A program made the translations under genes and the position numbers. The notes under the pieces were generated by a model. That model searched no databases. It was not told the origin of the DNA and worked only from the letters and a program-made list of their open reading frames with translations. Below are positions 57,545 through 64,000 of a DNA stretch of 64,000 bases, piece by piece; the stretch's first letter is position 1, and the number at the start of each line of letters is the position of its first letter. Source of the stretch: Bacillus vallismortis (GTDB lineage Bacteria > Bacillota > Bacilli > Bacillales > Bacillaceae); NCBI RefSeq assembly GCF_040784915.1, contig NZ_CP160797.1:2842137-2906136 (forward strand), read 5' to 3'.

Positions 57545-59233
57545 TCATGAGTTATTGATATGATGATTTTCGGCATCTTCTTCAAGTAAACGCCTTCTTA
57601 AAATTTTTCCTACCGCCGTTTTTGGCAGCTCTTTTCTGAATTCATAGGCTTTCGGCACCTTGTAGGGAGCGAGGCGGGATCTGGCAAAAGCGTCCAGTTC
57701 TTCTGCATCGGCTTTTGCGTCTTTCTTCAACACGACAAATGCTTTTACTGTTTCCCCCCTGTAGGAATCCGGCACACCTGCAACGACAATTTCCCGGATG
57801 GCTTCATGTTCATAAAGCGCTTCTTCTACTTCACGCGGGTAAATATTATAGCCGCCGGCGATGATGATGTCCTTCTTCCTGTCGGCAATATAGAAAAAGC
57901 CCTCTTCATCCATATAGCCCATGTCTCCGGTGAACAGCCAGCCATCTCTCAGTACAGCGGCGGTTTCCTCCGGTTTGTTCCAATATCCTTTCATCACTTG
58001 CGGCCCTTTAACAATGATTTCTCCATGCTCATACGGAGCGGCAAACCCATCCGTCTCTTCAGAATAGATCGCGGCGTCCGTACTCGGCCAAGGACAGCCG
58101 ATACTGCCGGGCTTGTTCTTCCCCCAGATAAAATTGGCGTGCGTCACAGGGGATGCCTCAGACAAACCATAGCCTTCCACAAGCTTTCCGTCAGTCACCT
58201 TTTCAAATTTCTGCTTTACCTCAACAGGGAGTGCGGCTGATCCGCTAAGACAGCTTTTAATGGATGACAGATCATATTGCTGTAATTCGGGGTGATGCAA
58301 AAGGCCAATGTAAATCGTCGGTGCGCCTGGAAAGAGCGTCGGTTTTTGTTTGTCGATGGTTTTAAGCGTTTCGAGCGGGTCGAACTTAGGAAGAAGAATC
58401 ATTTCGAAGCCTTGCTTCATCGAATAATTCATCACTGCCGTCAGTCCGTAAACGTGAAAAAACGGTACGATGGCAAGCACTTTTTCAGCACCTTCCTTTA
58501 CATCGTACATCCAAGCCGCGCACATTTCGGTATTGGCCAAGATATTCCGGTGCGTGAGCATGACCCCTTTTGGAGCCCCCGTTGTTCCTCCGGTATACTG
58601 GAGAACAGCAATATCATGCTCAGGCTCGATCTTTGGGATTGTCAGGAGCTCCATTTTTTCCTGTTTCACGCTGGAGGCGAACGTGTGAATGTGATCTTTT
58701 TTGTCAAAATCAATTTGTACTTTTTGTTTTTGCGTCAGTGGATAAAGAATATTTTTCGGAAAAGGCAAATAGTCTTTTATGCTGGTTACTAAAATCTGAT
58801 CCACTATTGATAACGTTTTCATTTTTATCGCCTTCGGAAAAAGCAAATCTAAGGTGATGATCACGCTTGCCTCAGCATCTCTCAGCTGGTATTCAAGCTC
58901 GCGCTCGGTATAGAGCGGGTTCGTCTGGACCACGATACCGCCGGCAAACAAGACGCCATAATAAGAAATGACTGATTGCGGGCAATTGGGCAGCATGACA
59001 GCCACTCTGTCTCCTTTTTGCAGGCCATTGGACTGTAAAAAAGCTGCGAGTTTAAGCGCATCCGTCAGAATGTCATGAAAGGTGAGTTTTTTTCCATAAA
59101 AAGATACGGCGGTTTTGTCAGGGAATCGTGCGGCGGAGTCTGTCAGGATGGATTGCAGGGTTTGGTTCGGCAACGGAAGCTCATGCGGGATATTGTCAGG
59201 ATACTCGGCAAGCCACGGCTTTTGAGACTGCAT
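57545..59233 (-). CDS. lcfA: Long-chain fatty-acid-CoA ligase
   Basis: The 562-residue AMP-forming ligase activates fatty acids for beta-oxidation. Motifs: P-loop-like YTGGTTGAPKGVMLTH, GYGLSEASPVTH, the ATP-binding GDMGYMDEEGFFYIADRKKD, and the catalytic lysine in PKTAVGKILRR. ATG 59233 follows GGGGAGG by 4 nt; a 32-codon upstream extension runs through the promoter and is rejected. First gene of the fatty-acid cluster. Confidence 0.96.
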   Translation of the reverse strand: MQSQKPWLAEYPDNIPHELPLPNQTLQSILTDSAARFPDKTAVSFYGKKLTFHDILTDALKLAAFLQSNGLQKGDRVAVMLPNCPQSVISYYGVLFAGGIVVQTNPLYTERELEYQLRDAEASVIITLDLLFPKAIKMKTLSIVDQILVTSIKDYLPFPKNILYPLTQKQKVQIDFDKKDHIHTFASSVKQEKMELLTIPKIEPEHDIAVLQYTGGTTGAPKGVMLTHRNILANTEMCAAWMYDVKEGAEKVLAIVPFFHVYGLTAVMNYSMKQGFEMILLPKFDPLETLKTIDKQKPTLFPGAPTIYIGLLHHPELQQYDLSSIKSCLSGSAALPVEVKQKFEKVTDGKLVEGYGLSEASPVTHANFIWGKNKPGSIGCPWPSTDAAIYSEETDGFAAPYEHGEIIVKGPQVMKGYWNKPEETAAVLRDGWLFTGDMGYMDEEGFFYIADRKKDIIIAGGYNIYPREVEEALYEHEAIREIVVAGVPDSYRGETVKAFVVLKKDAKADAEELDAFARSRLAPYKVPKAYEFRKELPKTAVGKILRRRLLEEDAENHHINNS

Positions 59234-59270
59234 AAAACCTCCCCTTTCGGTTTTAGAGTTCCACCCTATC

Positions 59271-59279
59271 ATTATAGCA
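59271..59279 (-). promoter_or_regulatory. lcfA promoter, extended -10 element
   Basis: The minus strand reads TGCTATAAT about 37 nt before lcfA: a consensus -10 with a TG extension and no good -35. I saw no FadR operator here. Confidence 0.55.
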
Positions 59280-59289
59280 GATGGACGGC

Positions 59290-59325
59290 AAAAAAAAGAA
59301 AAAGAAAGGTAAATCTTTCTTTTTC
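59290..59325 (-). terminator. Terminator after the 26-residue ORF and yshE
   Basis: Eleven-bp perfect arms GAAAAAGAAAG and CTTTCTTTTTC are followed by about eight T on the minus strand. Confidence 0.85.
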
Positions 59326-59406
59326 TCATGATACGAACAGATATATAAGACCGATTAACAAAAAGATTCCCGCCGCGGCGAGCAGTACCTTTGCAAGCTT
59401 TTCCAT
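59326..59406 (-). CDS. Unlisted 26-residue membrane ORF after yshE
   Basis: ATG 59406 is preceded by GGGGACGGAG with GGAG 5 nt away. The product MEKLAKVLLAAAGIFLLI with GLIYLFVS is one membrane segment with a charged N-terminus. It begins 15 nt after the yshE stop and ends one base before the terminator stem, so it sits neatly as the last cistron of the mutSB-yshE group. Function unknown. Confidence 0.6.
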   Translation of the reverse strand: MEKLAKVLLAAAGIFLLIGLIYLFVS

Positions 59407-59421
59407 CGATTCTCCGTCCCC

Positions 59422-59826
59422 TTATATTCCGGCTGCCACCACAAATGAAAGCCCGACAGAAATGACAAATGAAATAAAACCGACAGCCCGGTTATCATTT
59501 TCAATTTCTTTATCAATTTTAAACCGCGGAGTCAAAAACTCAAAAATAAAGTAGCTGAGCAGAAGCATAACAAACCCGTACACGCCCCAGCCGATCATTT
59601 GCAGCAGAGAATTGTGCTGGGAGATGGAATGCTGAAATACGTTTGCGATCCCCAAAATTTTTCCGCCGGTCGCCATTGCCACCGCAAGATTTCCTTTTTG
59701 AATCTCTTCCCAGTTTTTATAAGCCGTCACCAGTTCAAACACAGTCAAAAAGAGGACGAGGCAGAGAACCGCGACACTGTAATACGCCGCGATTTCCACA
59801 AGCTCGTTTTCCCAAAAATCACTCAT
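59422..59826 (-). CDS. yshE: YshE, DUF350 family membrane protein
   Basis: The 134-residue protein has four hydrophobic segments and the DUF350 signature around GNLAVAMATGGKILGIANVFQ and GWGVYGFVMLLLSYFIFEFLTPRF. Function unknown. ATG 59826 lies 6 nt after AAAGGGAGT; the ATG at 59832 abuts that site. It follows mutSB by 14 nt. Confidence 0.88.
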   Translation of the reverse strand: MSDFWENELVEIAAYYSVAVLCLVLFLTVFELVTAYKNWEEIQKGNLAVAMATGGKILGIANVFQHSISQHNSLLQMIGWGVYGFVMLLLSYFIFEFLTPRFKIDKEIENDNRAVGFISFVISVGLSFVVAAGI

Positions 59827-59840
59827 GGCCATACTCCCTT

Positions 59841-62198
59841 TTATTTTAGTTCAACAACCGTAACGCCTGATCCTCCCTCACCTGCTTCACCGAAACGGGA
59901 GCTTTTGACGCTGCGGTGGTTTTTCAGAAGATCCTGCACGCCTTTTCTCAAAGCGCCGGTTCCTTTTCCGTGGATAATTGACACTCTTGGATATCCGGCT
60001 AACACTGCATCATCCAAGTATTTTTCAACACGGCTAAGGGCATTTTCATAGCGTTCACCCCGAAGATCAAGTTCAAGCGATACGTGGTAATCCTTCCCCT
60101 TGACCGCCGTAATGATTTTTTCTTTTTTTGGTTCCGGAGCTGATTTGATAAACTCCAAATCTTTTTCTTTTACTTTCATTTTTAATATGCCGATTTGAAC
60201 ATTCCATTCATTGCCGCCGGTTTTTTCGAGCAGTGTTCCTTTTTGTCCGAAGGTGAGGACTTTCACCTCATCACCAGGCTTGAAATCACGTTTTTGCGGT
60301 TTCGGTTTTTCTGGTTTTTTGGACTTTTCAAAAGTAGGAACTGCGCCTTCTAACCTTTTCTTCGCGTTGATCAGCTCGTGATCCTTGAAGGATTTGTGTT
60401 CTTCTTTGATTGAGCGCAATTCATGAATAATGTCTTCGGCTTCTTCCGTTGCAGCTTTTACTTTTTCAGCCGCTTGCTGTTCAGCCTCCTCGAGCATTTT
60501 GTCTTTTTTGCTGTTGAGCTCGATGATTTGCTGCTGGAGCTCTTTGTGCAGCTTTTCTGCTTCTTTTCTGATTGATTCTGTCTCAGATAGCTCTTCTTCC
60601 GCGCGTTTTTTGCTATGTTCGAGCGACGCAATCATCGTATCGACTTCGTTATGCTCGGCTGTCATTTCTGACTTCGCCTGCCCGATAATATGAGCTGGAA
60701 GTCCAAGGCGTTTTGAAATTTCGAAGGCGTTGCTTCGTCCCGGCACACCAATTAAAAGTTTATAAGTCGGTGATAGCGTTTCGATGTCAAATTCGACGCT
60801 GGCGTTCATGACGCCTTCTCTGTTATAGCCGTACGCCTTCAATTCCGGATAATGCGTCGTGGCTAACACTCTAGCATTGGTGCGATGCACGTCATCCAGG
60901 ATGCTCATGGCGAGGGCCGCCCCTTCTTGAGGGTCTGTCCCTGCGCCCAGTTCATCGAAGAGCACCAGGCTGTTTTCATTGACCTGCTCTAAAATGCCGA
61001 CAATGTTCACCATATGGGATGAGAACGTACTTAAGCTTTGCTCAATCGATTGTTCATCGCCGATATCAGCGAACACATGCTCAAATACCGCGGCTTCTGA
61101 CCCCTCATCTGCCGGAATATGAAGACCGGATTGCGCCATCAAGGTTAATAGCCCTAACGTTTTGAGGGTTACTGTCTTACCCCCGGTGTTTGGCCCTGTA
61201 ATGACAATGGTTGAAAAATCACCGCCAAGCTCGATGTCATTGGCAACAACCTGGTCAGGCGGAAGCAATGGGTGGCGGGCTTTTTTCAAACGGACAAAGC
61301 CGCTGTCGTTCATGATCGGTTTTGTCGCTTTGACCGCTTTTGAGTATCTTGCTTTTGCAAAGATAAAATCAAGCGTCTGCAGCACTTGCAAATCTTGAAA
61401 GAGTTCTTCTGTGTGTTCCGCCGTTTGCTCTGTCAGCATGCGTAAGATCCGTTCAATTTCTTGCTTTTCTTTCACTTTCGCCTGCTGAAGCGAGTTGTTC
61501 ATATCTACAATCGCCTGCGGTTCAATGAACAACGTCGCGCCTGAGGAAGAGGTGTCGTGCACGATTCCTCCGTAGCTCGATCTGTATTCTTGTTTGACCG
61601 GAATAACAAAACGGTCATTCCGGATCGTAACGATCGTATCGGACAGCATTTTTGAAGCGGAAGAGGAGCGCAGCATTGACTCTAATCGGTCTCTGATTCT
61701 CGATTCGAGTGTTCTGAGCTGTGTCCGTATTCCTCTTAATGTTTCTGACGCGTGATCAAGCACTTCTCCGTGATCATCGATGCAGGAATTAATGTCCCGC
61801 TCTAAATCCGACAGCGTAATAAGCTGTTCAGCATGCTGATGAATCAGCGGGATGTCGACGCCATCTTCAGCCATTTGGCTGATAAAATGTTTCATTTGTT
61901 TAACTGCGTAAAGCAAGCCTGAGATTTCAGTGAATTCTGAGGGACTGAGTACGCTGCCGATTTCCGCCCGTCTTAACGCTCCTCTGATATCAACAAGGCC
62001 GCCAAATGGCGCCCGGCCTCTCAGCCGGATAATGGCAGAAGCTTCATCTACTTCATCCAGCTGTTTTTTGATTTCGTCTATAGAAGCAGAAGGCTTAAGC
62101 TGGAGAAGCATTTCTTTTCCGAGCGATGATGCGGCGTGCTCAATAACCTGTTCTTTCACTTTATGAAATTCAAGTGATGATAATACTTTTTGCTGCAC
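59841..62198 (-). CDS. mutSB: MutS2 ATPase/endonuclease
   Basis: The 785-residue MutS2 protein lacks the mismatch-recognition domain of MutS. Core and clamp helices (1-300) precede the ATPase with Walker A GPNTGGKT and Walker [14 protein letters not shown], a long coiled coil (about 515-625), and a C-terminal Smr domain ([25 protein letters not shown]). MutS2 in B. subtilis acts on recombination intermediates and on collided ribosomes. Translation starts at GTG, 11 nt after AAGGAGG. It follows polX by 20 nt. Confidence 0.97.
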   Translation of the reverse strand: MQQKVLSSLEFHKVKEQVIEHAASSLGKEMLLQLKPSASIDEIKKQLDEVDEASAIIRLRGRAPFGGLVDIRGALRRAEIGSVLSPSEFTEISGLLYAVKQMKHFISQMAEDGVDIPLIHQHAEQLITLSDLERDINSCIDDHGEVLDHASETLRGIRTQLRTLESRIRDRLESMLRSSSASKMLSDTIVTIRNDRFVIPVKQEYRSSYGGIVHDTSSSGATLFIEPQAIVDMNNSLQQAKVKEKQEIERILRMLTEQTAEHTEELFQDLQVLQTLDFIFAKARYSKAVKATKPIMNDSGFVRLKKARHPLLPPDQVVANDIELGGDFSTIVITGPNTGGKTVTLKTLGLLTLMAQSGLHIPADEGSEAAVFEHVFADIGDEQSIEQSLSTFSSHMVNIVGILEQVNENSLVLFDELGAGTDPQEGAALAMSILDDVHRTNARVLATTHYPELKAYGYNREGVMNASVEFDIETLSPTYKLLIGVPGRSNAFEISKRLGLPAHIIGQAKSEMTAEHNEVDTMIASLEHSKKRAEEELSETESIRKEAEKLHKELQQQIIELNSKKDKMLEEAEQQAAEKVKAATEEAEDIIHELRSIKEEHKSFKDHELINAKKRLEGAVPTFEKSKKPEKPKPQKRDFKPGDEVKVLTFGQKGTLLEKTGGNEWNVQIGILKMKVKEKDLEFIKSAPEPKKEKIITAVKGKDYHVSLELDLRGERYENALSRVEKYLDDAVLAGYPRVSIIHGKGTGALRKGVQDLLKNHRSVKSSRFGEAGEGGSGVTVVELK

Positions 62199-62218
62199 GA
62201 TTGTGTGAGCCTCCTTAC

Positions 62219-63931
62219 TTAATCGTTGCGCTTCAGGAATGCCTCTACGTCTTCAAGCGACCGGGCATTCAGAACGTTTTTCGTTTCCGTCCATCCTTTG
62301 CGCGCGGCAGTAACGCCGGTTTTCATATCGTCTAACATCTCACTATTATGGGCATCGGTATTAATCACCAATGTAACCCCTTGTTCGTTTGCTTTGATTA
62401 AATGCTCTGTGCGCAGATCGAGGCGCGCAGGGTTGGCGTTAAGCTCAAGCGCCGTATTTGTTTTCTTCGCTAGCTCAATCAGCTTGTCAATATCGATTTC
62501 GTAACCGGCCCGTCTGCCGATCAGGCGTCCGGTCGGATGTGCGATAATGTCAACATGCTTGTTGGCAAGTGCCGTCTCAAGGCGTTTCATAATGACGTGT
62601 TCCGGCTGATTAAAGCTGGAATGAATCGATGCAATGACAATATCCATTTCCGCCAGTACGTCGTCATCATAATCGAGTGTACCGTCAGGCAGGATATCCA
62701 TCTCGACACCCTTCAAGATCCGGAAGTTCTCGAATTCCGCATTCAGCGCGTCAATTTCTTTTGCCTGCTGCTTGAGCCTTTCTGCAGTCAGTCCGTTGGC
62801 GACCTTTAAATATTGCGAGTGATCGGTGATCGCCATGTATTGATAGCCTTTTTTCATGCATGCTTCAGCCATCTCTCTGATCGAAAACGCGCCATCGCTC
62901 CACGTTGAGTGCATGTGGAGATCTCCTTTGATTTGCTCGGGCTCTATCAGTTCAATGCTGTCGCTGTAGGTTTCCACTTCTTGCCCGCTTTCACGGAGCT
63001 CCGGCGGAATCAGCGGCAGGCCGAAATGCGCATAAAATTCACGTTCACTAGGAAATGTTTTAATGGCTCCGGTTTCAACTGTCTCGACGCCGTATTCACT
63101 GATCCGCTCGCCTCGTTCTTTCGCGATCTGGCGCATCTTAATATTGTGATCCTTTGATCCCGTAAAATGATGGAGTGTTGTCGGAAACTGCTCTTCCGTC
63201 ACAAGGCGGAAATCGACGCTTGTCTCATATTCAAAAGAAAGGATGACAGATACCTTCGTATCTCCGCTCGCAATGACGCTTTTGATGTTTGGCAGTGCAA
63301 GAAGCTGCTCCCTTATTTCAGCCGGATGATCTGTGGCAATAATATAATCCAGATCCTTCACCGTTTCCCGGGCTCTGCGGAGACTTCCGGCACGAGAAAA
63401 CTTGATGATATCTGTAAATTGACCAAGATGCTCTTCAATATCCCGGGCAATCCGAAGGGCGTAGCCGATCGGGAACCGTTCTGGCTGTTTTCCGGCTTCA
63501 CCGAGCGCCTGTAATATTTTTTCTTCTGATTTTTTGCCAAAGCCCGCAAGGCCTTGTACTTTTTGCTGTTCACAGGCTTCCTTCAGAGATTCTGCATCAT
63601 GTACGCCGAGCTCCTTATACAGCTTTGCGATTTTTTTGCCGCCGAGCCCCGGCAGTTTCAATAAAGGCACGAGCCCTTCCGGCACTTCTTTCTGCAGCGA
63701 TTCGAGCGTGCTTGACTTTCCTTCATCTATATACTCTTTAATGACGCTGTACGTACCTTTTCCGATGCCGGACAGCGACATCATATCGTCCATTTCTGAT
63801 AAACTGCGGTCGTCCTGTTCCAGGGCTGCCGCAGCTTTTCGGAAGGCAGATATTTTAAACGGATTGTCCCCTTTGAGTTCCATGTAGACTGCAATGGTTT
63901 CAAGCAGCCTGATAATATCTTTTTTATGCAT
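62219..63931 (-). CDS. polX: DNA polymerase X with PHP nuclease domain
   Basis: The 570-residue family X polymerase fills short gaps in base-excision repair. Layout: helix-hairpin-helix regions ([33 protein letters not shown]), the polymerase palm with the aspartate region [12 protein letters not shown] and SVDFRLV, and a C-terminal PHP domain (about 330-570; [30 protein letters not shown]) giving 3'-5' exonuclease and AP endonuclease activity. Start ATG follows GGGGG by 7 nt. Confidence 0.97.
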   Translation of the reverse strand: MHKKDIIRLLETIAVYMELKGDNPFKISAFRKAAAALEQDDRSLSEMDDMMSLSGIGKGTYSVIKEYIDEGKSSTLESLQKEVPEGLVPLLKLPGLGGKKIAKLYKELGVHDAESLKEACEQQKVQGLAGFGKKSEEKILQALGEAGKQPERFPIGYALRIARDIEEHLGQFTDIIKFSRAGSLRRARETVKDLDYIIATDHPAEIREQLLALPNIKSVIASGDTKVSVILSFEYETSVDFRLVTEEQFPTTLHHFTGSKDHNIKMRQIAKERGERISEYGVETVETGAIKTFPSEREFYAHFGLPLIPPELRESGQEVETYSDSIELIEPEQIKGDLHMHSTWSDGAFSIREMAEACMKKGYQYMAITDHSQYLKVANGLTAERLKQQAKEIDALNAEFENFRILKGVEMDILPDGTLDYDDDVLAEMDIVIASIHSSFNQPEHVIMKRLETALANKHVDIIAHPTGRLIGRRAGYEIDIDKLIELAKKTNTALELNANPARLDLRTEHLIKANEQGVTLVINTDAHNSEMLDDMKTGVTAARKGWTETKNVLNARSLEDVEAFLKRND

Positions 63932-63972
63932 AAAATAACCCCCAGACGTTCACATATGTTTCCATCATACTC

Positions 63973-64000
63973 GAAAAAAACTTCTCCGGACAAGAGAAGT
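63973..64000 (-). terminator. Terminator of the gene upstream of polX (outside the window)
   Basis: Arms ACTTCTC and GAGAAGT are followed by seven T in all on the minus strand. The gene it serves lies beyond the window end. Confidence 0.75.

Overview
The window looks like chromosomal DNA of a Bacillus subtilis-group species. Gene order follows the B. subtilis maf-spoIIB-comC-folC-valS ... mutSB-polX segment, and nearly every protein has the length and motifs I know from that species. It is probably not strain 168 itself: the kelch-repeat gene at 36343-37593 lies between ysnE and ysnF, which I remember as adjacent in 168, and SpoVID carries a large repeat expansion (707 residues here against about 575 as I remember it). 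Most genes lie on the minus strand. The exceptions are yszA, ysxD, ysnD, ysnE, ysnF and yslB. No phage, insertion sequence, CRISPR array or rRNA was seen.

Layout by coordinate. 1-3675: end of maf, then sporulation (spoIIB), competence (comC) and folate (folC) genes. 3714-6710: valS behind a T-box leader. 6805-10290: yszA, ysxE and the coat-encasement gene spoVID. 10330-16662: the hemAXCDBL operon with PerR operators upstream. 16812-25043: ysxD, ysxC and the proteostasis cluster lonA, lonB, clpX, tig. 25270-35118: ysoA and the ilvBHC-leuABCD operon with a T-box leader, cre box and TnrA box. 35156-38698: ysnD, ysnE, the accessory kelch gene and the SigB gene ysnF. 38708-44408: tRNA-Arg, ysnB, ysnA, rph, gerM, racE, ysmB, gerE, ysmA. 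44465-47756: sdhCAB. 47853-50006: yslB, then lysC behind a lysine riboswitch. 50009-54212: uvrC, trxA, a tiny ORF and the AraR/CcpA-controlled arabinofuranosidase xsa. 54258-59276: fatty-acid degradation genes lcfA, fadR, fadB, etfB, etfA. 59326-63931: a tiny membrane ORF, yshE, mutSB and polX.

Many regulatory sites can be read directly. They include two T-boxes, a lysine riboswitch, perfect or near-perfect cre, TnrA, PerR, FadR, AraR and ComK boxes, SigA, SigB, SigE and SigK promoters, and over twenty intrinsic terminators. Several genes start with TTG or GTG. Where an upstream in-frame ATG exists, I chose starts by Shine-Dalgarno spacing.

The points most worth a second look are the secreted kelch protein, the nine-copy 51-bp in-frame minisatellite in spoVID, a decayed copy of the gerE DNA-binding region just downstream of gerE, two unlisted 23- and 26-residue membrane ORFs, a ComK box placed inside the folC terminator hairpin, and a perfect 30-bp palindrome after ysnB. 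I saw no clear novel multi-gene system. Identities rest on recall of B. subtilis proteins, not on a database search.
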